Shown: piece after piece, positions 18,510 to 27,347 of the stretch
How positions within the stretch are numbered: position 1 is the first letter of the stretch
How the letters are laid out: the number at the start of each line of letters is the position of its first letter
Assembly: GCF_900105945.1 (NCBI RefSeq)
Contig: NZ_FNSO01000004.1
Span: 372,001-436,000 of the forward strand
Source: Amycolatopsis tolypomycina
GTDB taxonomy: Bacteria > Actinomycetota > Actinomycetes > Mycobacteriales > Pseudonocardiaceae
Length of the DNA: 64,000 bases
Direction of reading: 5' to 3'
Program-made: the position numbers and the translations under genes
Notes under the pieces: model-generated
What the model saw: the letters and a program-made list of their open reading frames with translations, nothing else
Told to the model about the DNA's origin: nothing
Database searches by the model: none

Positions 18510-18556
18510 GCGCCTCCTCGTCCGTGAGATACACCGGGAGCCGGACGAGGAGGCGC
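18510..18556 (+). promoter_or_regulatory. Hairpin covering the ribosome site of the sigma gene
   Basis: 15-nt arms GCGCCTCCTCGTCCG (18510-18524) and CGGACGAGGAGGCGC (18542-18556) pair perfectly around a 17-nt loop. The downstream arm contains the GAGGAGG ribosome-binding sequence and ends one base before the sigma factor ATG at 18558. It could be a terminator for the RNase gene, a translation-blocking structure, or both. Confidence 0.7.
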
Positions 18557-18557
18557 G

Positions 18558-19058
18558 ATGCGGGCAGCGGACGACGCGGACTTCCGGGAGTTCGCCCGCG
18601 TGCGGTCCCTGGCGCTGCGGCGGACCGCGTACCTGCTGTGCGGTGACTGGCACCTCGCCGAGGACCTCGTCCAGGTCACGCTGATCAAGCTCTACCGGGC
18701 CTGGCCGAAGATCACCCGGCGCGGCCCCGTCGACAACTACGCCCGCCAGGTCCTGCTGCGCTGCTGGCTCGACGAGCAGCGGCGGCCGTGGCGGCGCCGC
18801 GAACGCCGTGACGGCGTCGTACCGGACCGTCCCGCTTCGGTGGCCGAGACCGGGATCTCCGGCCCGTTGCTGCGTGCCCTCGCCGAGGTGCCGCCGAAGC
18901 AGCGCGCGGCCGTCGTGCTCCGTTACTGCGCCGACCTGCCGGCGGCGCAGGTCGCCCAGGTGCTGCGGTGTTCGGAGGGGACGGTCCGCAGCCAGGCCGC
19001 CCGCGGGCTCGAGCGGCTGCGGGGCGTGCTGGAGCACAGCGCGGAGAGGAGCGCGTGA
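18558..19058 (+). CDS. SigE-family ECF RNA polymerase sigma factor
   Basis: 166 aa. Region 2 (about 8-70) contains LRRTAYLLCGDWHLAEDLVQ and the helix that contacts the -10 element. Region 4 (about 105-155) contains LRALAEVPPKQRAAVVLRYC and VLRCSEGTVRSQAARGLERL. This short two-domain form is the SigE-like subgroup common in Streptomyces and Pseudonocardiaceae. It is followed with an overlapping start by a membrane protein that is probably its partner. Its ribosome site lies in a strong hairpin. Confidence 0.93.
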   Translation: MRAADDADFREFARVRSLALRRTAYLLCGDWHLAEDLVQVTLIKLYRAWPKITRRGPVDNYARQVLLRCWLDEQRRPWRRRERRDGVVPDRPASVAETGISGPLLRALAEVPPKQRAAVVLRYCADLPAAQVAQVLRCSEGTVRSQAARGLERLRGVLEHSAERSA

Positions 19059-19738
19059 TGGCCGACCTCGAGACCCGCCTGCGCGAGGTGGAGGTGCCGG
19101 AGCCGCCGCTGGGCTTCGACCCGGACGCCGTCGCGGACCTCGCGGCCCGGCAGGTCCGGAAACGCCGGGCGGGGGTCGCCGGCATCGCCGTCGTGACGGC
19201 TTCCGTGGTGGCCGCGGTCCTCTTCGGTCCCGGCCCTGCACCGGCCCCGCCCGCGGCCCCGCTCCTGCCGCCGTCGCCGGCCGAACAGGCGCGGATCAAC
19301 CGGGCGTTCACCGACGCGCTCGAGCGGGTGCTGCCCGGACGGCGGAGCCTGACCGTGGGCCAGTCGTACTCCGACGCCCTCATCCCGGGCCGGATGAGCA
19401 CGTCGGCCCTGTTCGTGGACGCGGCCGGGCGCCGGGGCTCCCTGCAGCTGACGGTCCGCGGTCCCGGGACCGCCCAGGAGGTGATGGCGCCCGACCGGGT
19501 CTGCGAGAACTACCCGGCGCAGTACTGCACCCAACTCTCGCTGCCGGGCGGCGTGGTGGTGCGGATTCCGTGGTTCGGGATCCAAAACGGCCCCGAAGAC
19601 CTCGCGCGATGGCCCGGCAACGGGTACCTGTACCGCCCCGACGGCTCGACCGTGACGGTCCTGGGCTACTCGGCGGGAGCGTTGACCGAGGACCGATTCG
19701 TCCAGCTGATCACCGATCCGGCCTTCGTGCTGCGGTAG
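19058..19738 (+). CDS. Membrane protein paired with the sigma factor (possible anti-sigma)
   Basis: 226 aa. The ATG overlaps the sigma gene stop (TGATG), so translation is coupled. A cytoplasmic N-terminus (about 1-45, LETRLREVEVPEPPLGFDPD) is followed by one membrane helix (about 46-66, GVAGIAVVTASVVAAVLFG), a proline-rich linker and an extracytoplasmic domain with two Cys (RVCENYPAQYCTQL). The layout matches membrane anti-sigma factors of SigE-like sigmas, although no zinc-binding anti-sigma motif is visible. No close family is recognised. Confidence 0.75.
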   Translation: MADLETRLREVEVPEPPLGFDPDAVADLAARQVRKRRAGVAGIAVVTASVVAAVLFGPGPAPAPPAAPLLPPSPAEQARINRAFTDALERVLPGRRSLTVGQSYSDALIPGRMSTSALFVDAAGRRGSLQLTVRGPGTAQEVMAPDRVCENYPAQYCTQLSLPGGVVVRIPWFGIQNGPEDLARWPGNGYLYRPDGSTVTVLGYSAGALTEDRFVQLITDPAFVLR

Positions 19739-19850
19739 CGGCCCGGTGCCGGGCGTGGCCGAGGGGGACACGCCCGGCGCCGTGCGCCTTCACCGCTTCG
19801 GCGCCCGATGCGGGCAGACTGGTCCACAGCGACAGGGGATTGGAGTTGCC

Positions 19851-20579
19851 GTGTACCGGGTTTTCGAGGCGCTCGACGAGCTCGTCACCATCGTCGAGGA
19901 GGCGCGCGGCGTCCCGATGACGGCCAGCTGCGTCGTGCCCCGGGGTGACGTGCTCGAACTCCTCGACGACGTCCGCGACGCACTGCCGGCGGAGATCGAC
20001 GACGCCCAGGACGTCCTCGACAAGCGCGACGACCTCATCCACGCGGCCCGCAAGGAAGCGGGCGAGACGGTGGCGGGCGCGAACGCCGAGGCCGAGCGCG
20101 CGATCGCCGAAGCGACCGACGAAGCGGAGCGCATCCTCGCCGACGCCCGCGCCCGCGCGGAGCAGATGCTCGCCGACGCCCACGACCAGGCCGACCGCAC
20201 GGTGGCGGCGGGCCAGGCCGAGTACCAGAACCTCACGGACCGCTCCCGAGCCGAGTCCGAGCGCATGATCCAGGCCGGCCGCGACGCCTACGACCGCGCC
20301 ATCGAGGACGGCCGCGCCGAGCAGGCGCGCCTGGTGGCCCAGACGGAGGTGGTCCAGGCGGCCCACGCGGAGTCGGCGCGGATCGTCGACGAGGCCCACG
20401 CGGAGGCCGACCGCCAGCGCGCGGACTGCGACGCGTACGTGGACGGCAAGCTGGCGGAGTTCTCGGAGCTGCTGGCGACAACGCTGCGAACGGTGGACTC
20501 GGGGCGCAACCACCTGCGCTCGCCGGCCAACCTGCCCAGCTCGAGCGGGCGGTCGACGCTGTACGACTACCAGGTGTGA
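19851..20579 (+). CDS. sepIVA: DivIVA-domain septation factor SepIVA
   Basis: 242 aa, GTG start (VYRVFEALDELVTIVEEARG). A DivIVA-like N-terminus is followed by a continuous coiled coil rich in Ala, Glu and Arg (about 60-215) and a Pro/Ser tail ending STLYDYQV. It matches the mycobacterial SepIVA (Rv2927c type), a cytoplasmic protein needed for septation and polar cell-wall precursor placement. The following genes (DUF177, rpmF, rnc, mutM) are in the mycobacterial order, which supports the name. Confidence 0.88.
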   Translation: MYRVFEALDELVTIVEEARGVPMTASCVVPRGDVLELLDDVRDALPAEIDDAQDVLDKRDDLIHAARKEAGETVAGANAEAERAIAEATDEAERILADARARAEQMLADAHDQADRTVAAGQAEYQNLTDRSRAESERMIQAGRDAYDRAIEDGRAEQARLVAQTEVVQAAHAESARIVDEAHAEADRQRADCDAYVDGKLAEFSELLATTLRTVDSGRNHLRSPANLPSSSGRSTLYDYQV

Positions 20580-20848
20580 CGAGCTTCTCAGCCCCCGTCG
20601 CGGTCCCGGTCCGGCCACGCGTTCCCCAGGCTGTCCACAACTCGCCGGGTCTGTGGCCAACGGCCGCTCGCCTGCGCCTTTCCGGCTTTTTCGTCGGCTG
20701 CCCCCGATAGACTGGACCGGGGACCGGCCCCCAGGGTGGGTGGGCGCGCGCGGGGGCCGGCTTGCCCGCCGGTCCGCGGTCCAGCGCCTCCCCACCCCCC
20801 GAGGCACCTGCTCAAAAGGGGTGGCGACCAGTGCGTACCCTGGACGGG

Positions 20849-21436
20849 ATGTCCGAGAACAAGACCCCCCAGCTCGACGACCGCAGCCCGTGGGTGATCG
20901 ACACCCGTGAGCTCGGCCGTCACGCCGGCCTCAGCCGCGCCGTCCGGCGCAGCGTGCCGGTGGAGACGCCGCTCGGCGTCCCCGATGTCATCACCATCGA
21001 AGCCGGCTCCGAGCTGGAACTCGATCTGCTGCTCGAGTCCGTCGTCGAAGGCGTGCTCGTCAGCGGCACCGCGAAAGCCACCGCCAAGGGCACCTGCGCC
21101 CGCTGCCTCGACCCGCTCAGCGAAGAGGTCGAGGTCGAGGTCCAGGAGCTGTTCGCCTACCCGGGGTCGGCCACCGAGGAGACCACGGACGAAGACGAGA
21201 TCCCCCGGCTGGTCGACGACCGGATCGACCTCGAACCCACCGTCCGCGACGCGATCGTGCTGGCCCTGCCGCTGGCTCCGCTGTGCACCGAAGACTGCGC
21301 CGGGCTCTGCACGGACTGCGGCGTCAAGTGGGCCGATCTCGAGCCCGGACACGGGCATGAGAAGATAGACCCTCGGTGGGCCGCACTCGTCGAGCGCTTC
21401 GACGAGAACGCGGGCGAAAAGCCCGGGCCCAGCTGA
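20849..21436 (+). CDS. YceD/DUF177 family protein
   Basis: 195 aa from the ATG at 20849; a GTG 18 bp upstream is an alternative. It has two pairs of Cys: CARCLDP in the middle and CTEDCAGLCTDCG near the end, the latter likely binding zinc. DUF177 proteins precede rpmF in nearly all bacteria and have been linked to 23S rRNA handling. It lies between sepIVA and rpmF, as in mycobacteria. Confidence 0.9.
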   Translation: MSENKTPQLDDRSPWVIDTRELGRHAGLSRAVRRSVPVETPLGVPDVITIEAGSELELDLLLESVVEGVLVSGTAKATAKGTCARCLDPLSEEVEVEVQELFAYPGSATEETTDEDEIPRLVDDRIDLEPTVRDAIVLALPLAPLCTEDCAGLCTDCGVKWADLEPGHGHEKIDPRWAALVERFDENAGEKPGPS

Positions 21437-21519
21437 ACAAGCCTGACGAGCGTCCAGCTCGTTCCGGAGGAAAGTTCGCTCGCACGACCGCGAGCAGACC
21501 GTCATAAGGAGATCTACTC

Positions 21520-21702
21520 GTGGCCGTCCCGAAGCGGAAGATGTCGCGATCCAACACGCGCTCCCGCCGCAGCCAGTGGAAGGCGGCTCCGGTGCAGCTG
21601 GTGCCCTGCTCCAACCGCGCCTGCAAGCAGCCGAAGCTCCAGCACATCGCGTGCCCGTCGTGCGGCCAGCACAACGGCCGCCAGGTCGTCGAGCCCGCCT
21701 GA
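21520..21702 (+). CDS. rpmF: Ribosomal protein bL32
   Basis: 60 aa, GTG start with an AAGGAG site. The [21 protein letters not shown]-terminus is invariant in L32. Four Cys in CSNRAC and CPSC form the zinc-binding version (C+ paralogue); some actinobacteria also carry a zinc-independent copy controlled by Zur. No Zur-like site is evident here. It lies 13 bp before rnc. Confidence 0.97.
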   Translation: MAVPKRKMSRSNTRSRRSQWKAAPVQLVPCSNRACKQPKLQHIACPSCGQHNGRQVVEPA

Positions 21703-21715
21703 TCGGGTAGCCGAC

Positions 21716-22465
21716 ATGGGGGGCAAGACGCCCGGGGGACCACCAGCCGATCCGGCGCCGTTGCTCGAAGCGCTCGGGGTCACCCTTGACCCCGAGCTGC
21801 TCCGGCTGTCGCTGACCCACCGTTCGTACGCGTACGAAAACGGGGGGCTGCCGCCGAACGAGCGGCTGGAGTTCCTCGGTGACGCCGTTCTCGGCCTCGT
21901 CGTCACCGATCACCTGTACAACACACACCCCGACCTGCCCGAAGGTCAGCTCGCGAAGCTCCGCGCCAGCGTCGTCAACATGCACGCCCTGGCGCGGGTG
22001 GCGCGCGGGCTCGGCGAGGGCGGGCTCGGGGCACACCTGCTGCTCGGCAAGGGCGAAGAGCTCACCGGCGGCCGGGACAAGGCGAGCATCCTCGCCGACG
22101 GCCTGGAGGCGGTGATCGGGGCCGCGTACCTCGAGCACGGCATCGAGATCGCGCGCAAGCTCGTCCACCACCTCTTCGACGGCCTGCTCGCCGAAGCGCC
22201 GTTGCGCGGGGCCGGGCTCGACTGGAAGACGAGCCTGCAGGAGCTGACCGCGTCGGCCGGCCTCGGCGTGCCCGAATACAAGGTCGAGGACACCGGGCCG
22301 GACCACCGCAAGGAGTTCACGGCCACCGTGCTCGTCGCCGGTCGCGCCCTCGGTCACGGCACCGGGTCGACGAAGAAGGAAGCCGAGCAGAAGGCCGCCG
22401 AGACGGCCTGGCGTTCGCTGTCCGCCGAACTCGAGGCGCAGAAGCAGGCCGAACCGGAGTCCTGA
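21716..22465 (+). CDS. rnc: Ribonuclease III
   Basis: 249 aa. The RNase III catalytic signature [11 protein letters not shown] (48-58) carries the metal-binding Glu and Asp, and a second acidic site lies in [14 protein letters not shown] double-stranded RNA-binding domain (about 165-240, [11 protein letters not shown]... [18 protein letters not shown]) follows. It processes rRNA precursors and structured mRNAs. It is co-directional with rpmF and separated by 13 bp. Confidence 0.97.
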   Translation: MGGKTPGGPPADPAPLLEALGVTLDPELLRLSLTHRSYAYENGGLPPNERLEFLGDAVLGLVVTDHLYNTHPDLPEGQLAKLRASVVNMHALARVARGLGEGGLGAHLLLGKGEELTGGRDKASILADGLEAVIGAAYLEHGIEIARKLVHHLFDGLLAEAPLRGAGLDWKTSLQELTASAGLGVPEYKVEDTGPDHRKEFTATVLVAGRALGHGTGSTKKEAEQKAAETAWRSLSAELEAQKQAEPES

Positions 22466-22481
22466 TCAGCGGGAACCCCCG

Positions 22482-22511
22482 TTGACGGCGCCGCCCTCCC
22501 CTCCGTAGCTT
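22482..22511 (+). promoter_or_regulatory. Probable promoter of the PL6-like lyase gene
   Basis: A -35 TTGACG (22482-22487) and a -10 TAGCTT (22506-22511) are spaced by 18 bp, about 45 bp before the lyase ATG. This suggests that the lyase gene is transcribed separately from rnc. Confidence 0.5.
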
Positions 22512-22555
22512 GGTGATCATCCGCCGCGCGAGTACTCGATGGAGAGGTAGGGCGG

Positions 22556-23911
22556 ATGCGTCTGTTCTTCGTACCCTTGGTCGCCGCGGCGCTCCTGGTC
22601 GTCCCCGGCCCGGCGGCGTCGGCCGCGCAGGTCCGCGTCACGTCGCTGGCGGCGCTGCAGTCCGCGATGGACAAGGCGAACCCCGGTGACACGATCGTCC
22701 TCGCCGACGGCAGCTACTCCGCGGGCTCGACGCTCTCGATCAAGCGGTCCGGCAGCAGCTCGGCGCCCGTCACGATCGCCGCGGAACACTCCGGGCAGGC
22801 CACCATCACCGGCTCGAAGACGTTCGCCTTCGCGAGCGGCGTCTCGAACGTGGTGCTGCGCGGGTTCAAGTTCCGGGGCAGCGCGAGGCTGAGCGTCCCC
22901 GCGGGCGCGTCGAACAACCGCCTGACCCGCAACGACTTCCAGCTCACGACCGACGGCAACTGGGTCACGGTCAGCGGCGACGACACGGTCGTCGACCGCA
23001 ACGTCTTCCAGAACCGCACCAGCGAGGGCGTGTTCCTGCAGATCCTCGGGCCGTCGGGCGCCATGGCCAAGCGCGTCCACGTGCACCACAACTACTTCTT
23101 CAACCACCAGTTCACCGGCACGAACGGCGGCGAGTCGATCCGGCTCGGGCTGAGCGACCGCCAGTCCTCCACCGCCAACGCGCTGATCGAGAACAACCTC
23201 TTCGAGAAGGCCGACGGCGACAGCGAAGCGATCTCGGTCAAGTCGTCCGACAACGTGGTGCGCTACAACATGATCCGGGACAGCAAGGGCTACATCGTGC
23301 TGCGCCACGGCAACCGCAGCACGGTCGAGGGCAACGTCCTCTTCGGCTCGGGCATCCGGTTCCACGGCAACGACCACAAGATCGTGAACAACTACGTCGC
23401 GAACTCCGGCGACCGCGCGATCGTCTTCGGCTCCGGTGACGAAGCCGACAGCGGCCCGACGAGCAAGCTCCACGACCGGCCCGACCGGGTGACGGTGGCG
23501 TACAACACGGTGCTGGGCAGCTCGTCGGTGATCGACGGTGACGGCGGGGACTTCAAGCCGAAGGACTGCGTGGTCGCCGACAACATCGTCAAGGGCACCT
23601 CGGGGACGCTGGTGACGCTGCCCGGCGGCTCGGTCGTGAAGTACGAGGGCAACATCACCTTCGGCGGCGCGGCGGGGATCCCGTCGCGGAACGTCGATCC
23701 GAAGCTCGTCAAGGACGCCGCCGGGCTCTACCGGCTCGCTTCGGGCAGCCCGGCGATCGACACGGGCGTCGGGTCGTACCCGGCCGCGGCGAAGGACTTC
23801 GACCTGCAGGCCCGTTCGGGCACCTTCGACGTCGGCGCCGACGAGTACTTCGCGTCCGGCACGACCCGGGTCCCGCTGACGAAAGCCGACGTCGGGCCCA
23901 CCGCGCCATAG
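22556..23911 (+). CDS. Secreted polysaccharide lyase family 6-like protein
   Basis: 451 aa with a signal peptide (about 1-23, ending ASA). It is a right-handed beta-helix protein of the chondroitinase B/alginate lyase (PL6) type, shown by repeated short Asn-rich coils and the conserved segments NGGESIRLGLSD, EAISVKSSDNVVRYNMI and IVLRHGNRSTVEGN. PL6 enzymes cut alginate or dermatan-like polymers by beta-elimination outside the cell. It sits between rnc and mutM, which are normally adjacent, so it looks like an insertion into a housekeeping block. A promoter-like sequence precedes it. Confidence 0.88.
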   Translation: MRLFFVPLVAAALLVVPGPAASAAQVRVTSLAALQSAMDKANPGDTIVLADGSYSAGSTLSIKRSGSSSAPVTIAAEHSGQATITGSKTFAFASGVSNVVLRGFKFRGSARLSVPAGASNNRLTRNDFQLTTDGNWVTVSGDDTVVDRNVFQNRTSEGVFLQILGPSGAMAKRVHVHHNYFFNHQFTGTNGGESIRLGLSDRQSSTANALIENNLFEKADGDSEAISVKSSDNVVRYNMIRDSKGYIVLRHGNRSTVEGNVLFGSGIRFHGNDHKIVNNYVANSGDRAIVFGSGDEADSGPTSKLHDRPDRVTVAYNTVLGSSSVIDGDGGDFKPKDCVVADNIVKGTSGTLVTLPGGSVVKYEGNITFGGAAGIPSRNVDPKLVKDAAGLYRLASGSPAIDTGVGSYPAAAKDFDLQARSGTFDVGADEYFASGTTRVPLTKADVGPTAP

Positions 23912-23953
23912 TGCCGTCCGGAAACTGTCGTACCCGCCGGGCACAATGACCGC

Positions 23954-24847
23954 ATGCCCGAACTCCCCGAGGTCGAAGTCGTCCGCCTGGGCCTGCAGGC
24001 GCACGTCGCGGGCCGGACCATCCGCGAGGCGGAGGTCCTGCACCCGCGCGCCATCCGCCGGCACGCCCTGGGTGCGGACGACTTCACGCAGCGGCTCACC
24101 GGCACCCGCGTCGAGGCGGCGCGGCGGCGGGGCAAGTACCTGTGGCTGGAACTGTCCGACAAGGAGGCGCTGCTGGCCCACCTCGGCATGAGCGGGCAGA
24201 TGCTCGTCCAGCCGCCGGACGCGCCCGACGAGAAGCACCTGCGGGCGCGGCTGCGCTTCGACGACAACGGGCCGGAGCTGCGCTTCGTCGACCAGCGGAC
24301 GTTCGGCGGCCTGGCGCTCGACGACCTCACCGACATCGGCGGCGACGTCCTGCTCCCGGACACGATCTCGCACATCGCGCGCGACCCGATGGACCCGGAG
24401 TTCGACCTCGACGCGGCGGTGCGCGCGCTGCGGTCGCGGCGCACCGAGGTCAAGCGGGCGCTGCTCGACCAGACGCTCGTGTCGGGCATCGGCAACATCT
24501 ACGCGGACGAGGCGTTGTGGCGCGCCCGCCTGCACGGCACCCGGCCGACGGAAAAGCTCACCATGGCCAAGGGTCGCGAGCTGCTGTCGGCGGCGTCCGA
24601 CGTGATGAACGCGGCGCTGGCGGCGGGCGGCACGTCGTTCGACGCGCTGTACGTGAACGTCAACGGGCAGTCGGGCTACTTCGACCGGTCGCTCGACGCG
24701 TACGGCCAGGAGGGCATGCCGTGCCACCGGTGCGGCACGGCGATCCGGCGGGAGCCGTTCATGAACCGGTCGTCGTTCTCGTGCCCGCGGTGCCAGCCGC
24801 GGCCGAGGCGAACTCGGGTTGATATTGGGGGTGCGCCTTTCAGCTAG
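23954..24847 (+). CDS. mutM: Bifunctional DNA-formamidopyrimidine glycosylase/AP lyase
   Basis: 297 aa. It starts [11 protein letters not shown] with the catalytic Pro and Glu at positions 2 and 3. The beta-hairpin Lys lies in RGKYLWLEL, the helix-two-turns-helix is in [14 protein letters not shown], and a C-terminal zinc finger has CHRC and CPRC. It removes 8-oxoguanine and formamidopyrimidines. A short basic tail (RPRRTRVD) follows the zinc finger. Confidence 0.96.
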   Translation: MPELPEVEVVRLGLQAHVAGRTIREAEVLHPRAIRRHALGADDFTQRLTGTRVEAARRRGKYLWLELSDKEALLAHLGMSGQMLVQPPDAPDEKHLRARLRFDDNGPELRFVDQRTFGGLALDDLTDIGGDVLLPDTISHIARDPMDPEFDLDAAVRALRSRRTEVKRALLDQTLVSGIGNIYADEALWRARLHGTRPTEKLTMAKGRELLSAASDVMNAALAAGGTSFDALYVNVNGQSGYFDRSLDAYGQEGMPCHRCGTAIRREPFMNRSSFSCPRCQPRPRRTRVDIGGAPFS

Positions 24848-24879
24848 GATGAATGTGCCTGGTAGCTGAGGAGTGCATC

Positions 24880-25311
24880 GTGGTCAAGGAGCCCGGAAAG
24901 TCGACGCTGGCCGACAAGATCGACCGGCTGTTCCACGTGGTGCGCCGGCCCGATCGGGAGCCGTACAGCAACGAAGAGGTCGCCAAGGCCTGCCGCGAAG
25001 CGACGGGCGAGAGCTTTTCGACGACGTACCTGTGGCAGCTGCGCACGGGCCGCCGCGACAACCCGACCAAGCGCCACCTCGAAGCACTCGCGCAGTTCTT
25101 CGGCGTCCCGCCGGCGTACTTCTTCGACGACGAGCAGAGCCGGAAGATCGCGGAGGAGCTGGCCCTGCTGGGCGCCCTGCGCGACGCGGGGGTGCGGGAC
25201 CTGGCGCTGCGCGCGGTCACGTTGTCCTCCGACGGCCTCGACACGATCAGCGACATGATCGACGCGATCGCCCGGCGCGAGGCCGGCCGCGGCCCGAAGA
25301 AGGAGGGCTGA
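24880..25311 (+). CDS. EspR-like XRE-family regulator
   Basis: 143 aa from the GTG at 24880, six bases after GAGGAG; an upstream in-frame ATG (24853) has no ribosome site and lies on a -10-like TAGGAT. The HTH (about 30-75, SFSTTYLWQLRTGRRDNPTK) and the following AQFFGVPPAYFFDDEQ and GVRDLALRAVTLSSDGLDTI segments resemble the mycobacterial EspR nucleoid-type regulator along its whole length, including the C-terminal dimerisation helix. It is followed by an ImmA/IrrE-like metallopeptidase and a DUF6545 membrane protein, a trio I infer to be a functional unit. Confidence 0.82.
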   Translation: MVKEPGKSTLADKIDRLFHVVRRPDREPYSNEEVAKACREATGESFSTTYLWQLRTGRRDNPTKRHLEALAQFFGVPPAYFFDDEQSRKIAEELALLGALRDAGVRDLALRAVTLSSDGLDTISDMIDAIARREAGRGPKKEG

Positions 25312-25579
25312 GCGGGGGCGGGTTTCCCGCGCCTCGTTTCGTTGCCGGTCACTGCCTACCGGGTGGTGTCGCGAGTCGCTGCCGAGGCTCCACCTCCACG
25401 CGTCGGCGCTCGGGCTTGTCGGTATCGTCGCGGGGCGCCGGTCCGGCTTCGGACCGCCTGTGGGGGAACCACTTCCCGGATCCGCGCGTCGGATTTTCCC
25501 CGGCCGCGCAACCACGGGCGCTCTGCCGCGTTGATCCGGCTGGAGGGGTTCGGCCGCGGCGTGGGGAAGGAGGGCCGAA

Positions 25580-26149
25580 GTGGCGCGACCATCGTGGCGG
25601 CGGCAGCCGGCCCGCTCGCTCTGGCAGCGGGCGCGTCAGGTCGCCGATGCCGTCAGCCTGCCCGAACCGTTCGACGCGGAAGCGTTCGTCGCGCGGCTGG
25701 CCGCCGAGCGGGGCCGTCCCATCGAGCTGATGCCCGTCAGCGTTCCCGCCGAGGGCGCGCCGTGCGGGTTGCTGATGAGCACCGAACGCGCCGACTACAT
25801 CCTCTACCCGACCGGCACGACGGCCCTGCACCGGCGGCACATCCTGCTGCACGAGGTCGGGCACCTGCTGTGCGGCCACGTCGGGTCGGACGCCGGCGCC
25901 GACGGAGTGGCCATCGACGCCGCCGGGCGGCAGCTGATGCCGAACCTCTCGCCCGAGCTCGTCCGGCGCGTGCTCGGGCGCACCACCTACTCCGCGGTCG
26001 AGGAGCGCGAAGCCGAGCTCGTCGCGAGCCTGCTCGCGCAGCGCGTCGTCCGGACGGCGGAACCGCGCGAACCCGCGCCCGGCGTCCCGGAGGGCGTGCG
26101 GCGCTTCGATTCGGTGTTCGGCGGCCGGCCCCGGCGCCGCACGCCGTGA
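25580..26149 (+). CDS. ImmA/IrrE-type metallopeptidase
   Basis: 189 aa, GTG start. The zinc motif HEVGH (91-95) sits in LHEVGHLLCGH, with a likely third ligand Glu in YSAVEEREAELVAS, as in the DUF955 family. ImmA/IrrE peptidases cleave or unfold XRE-type repressors in response to DNA damage or other signals. The upstream gene encodes an XRE protein, a fitting target. The 268-bp gap before it has no obvious gene. Its stop overlaps the next gene start (GTGA), so the two are translationally coupled. Confidence 0.82.
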   Translation: MARPSWRRQPARSLWQRARQVADAVSLPEPFDAEAFVARLAAERGRPIELMPVSVPAEGAPCGLLMSTERADYILYPTGTTALHRRHILLHEVGHLLCGHVGSDAGADGVAIDAAGRQLMPNLSPELVRRVLGRTTYSAVEEREAELVASLLAQRVVRTAEPREPAPGVPEGVRRFDSVFGGRPRRRTP

Positions 26150-27315
26150 CCGAAACCCTCGCCTACTACCTCTGCCTCGCGGGCTTCGCCGGGTTCGGGT
26201 ACAAGCTGATCGAGGCGCGCCGCAGCCAGCCGGCGCGCACGATGTGGTTCCTCGCCGGCTTCGGCATCTGCATCGCCGCCGGCATCGTCGTGCTGACGCC
26301 GGCGATGTCGGCCCTCGCCGGCCCGGGCCCGGTGGCCGAGTGGGTGCTGAGCCTGGCCGGCGACGAGCTGAAGCTGGGCGCGATCGGGTTCGCCGTCGCC
26401 TTCACGCAGTCGGTGTGGCGCGGCGAAGGGGCACGGCTGGCGCCGCACGCCCTGTTCACCGGCGCGACGATGGTGCTCCTCGCGGTGTTCTTCGTGCTGT
26501 CCGAGCCGCGGCGCGTCGGCGACGAGACGGTGTTTTCGGACGCGGCCCTGCCGTACGCGCTGGCCGACAAGCTGGTGTTCCTGTTCTACAGCCTGATCAG
26601 CCTCGGCCTGCTGTTCGCGGTGTTCGTCCGCAGCGCGTGGCAGGCGGAGCCGGGGCCGCTGCGAGCCGGGCTGTGGCTGCTGGTCGTCGGGGTGGGCGCG
26701 GCGACCGCGTGGACGTTCTGGGACGTCGACGACGTCGTGCGGCTCGCCCGCACGGCGCGGATCGGCGCCCGCGAGGACCTGCCGTCGTCGGTACTGGCGG
26801 CGGTGACGGTCGGGTGCGTGGCGGCGGGCGCGACGCTCAGCGCGTGGTCGCCGGCGGTGGCGTCCCTGATCGGCCGCGTCCGCGCGTACCGGGCGTACCG
26901 CCGCATCGAGCCACTGTGGACGGCGTTGCGCACGGCGGTCCCGGGCATCGCGCTCGACCCGGGCCGCGAACTGGCGGGCGGCGCAGAGTTCGCGCTGTAC
27001 CGCAGGGTGATCGAAATCCGCGACGGCCACCTGGCCCTCCGAGCCCACTTCGACCCGGACCTCCCACCCCGAGCAGAGGCGGCGGCCCGCCGAGCAGGAG
27101 TCCCCGAAGCCCACCTGGCGGCCACGGTGGAGGCGGTGACCCTGGCGGCAGCGATCGAGGCGGGCCGCACGGGACGCCGGTTCGAGCGCGCCCCCGAGCG
27201 GGAAGCCGAGCAGGACAAGGACGCGGACGTAACGGCCGAGGCGGCCTGGCTGGTCGAGGTGAGCCGGGCATGGCGCCACCGCGACGCGCTGGTGGAGCGG
27301 GTACAGGCGGGCTGA
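26146..27315 (+). CDS. DUF6545 (MAB_1171c-like) membrane protein
   Basis: 389 aa from the GTG at 26146, overlapping the peptidase stop by 4 bp. Seven hydrophobic segments fill about residues 1-245. A cytoplasmic C-terminal domain follows with the conserved PLWTALRTAVPGIALD and YRRVIEIRDGHLALR (about 265-310) and an acidic/basic helical tail. This matches the actinobacterial MAB_1171c-type family, described only as a putative transporter. Coupling to a peptidase and a regulator suggests a membrane sensor role. That is an inference. Confidence 0.8.
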   Translation: MTETLAYYLCLAGFAGFGYKLIEARRSQPARTMWFLAGFGICIAAGIVVLTPAMSALAGPGPVAEWVLSLAGDELKLGAIGFAVAFTQSVWRGEGARLAPHALFTGATMVLLAVFFVLSEPRRVGDETVFSDAALPYALADKLVFLFYSLISLGLLFAVFVRSAWQAEPGPLRAGLWLLVVGVGAATAWTFWDVDDVVRLARTARIGAREDLPSSVLAAVTVGCVAAGATLSAWSPAVASLIGRVRAYRAYRRIEPLWTALRTAVPGIALDPGRELAGGAEFALYRRVIEIRDGHLALRAHFDPDLPPRAEAAARRAGVPEAHLAATVEAVTLAAAIEAGRTGRRFERAPEREAEQDKDADVTAEAAWLVEVSRAWRHRDALVERVQAG

Positions 27316-27347
27316 AGGGCACCTTCGTCTCATCTGGTGCCCTTCAG
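27312..27347. terminator. Bidirectional hairpin between convergent genes
   Basis: 12-nt arms CTGAAGGGCACC (27312-27323) and GGTGCCCTTCAG (27336-27347) with a 12-nt loop. It includes the stop codons of both flanking convergent genes, so it can terminate from either side. The CTGAAGGG end is shared with the element at 13787-13848. Confidence 0.8.

Noticed and set aside
24880..26149. Prophage remnant suggested by XRE plus ImmA
   Set aside because: No integrase, att-like repeats or phage structural genes; the flanks are housekeeping and ordinary genes.
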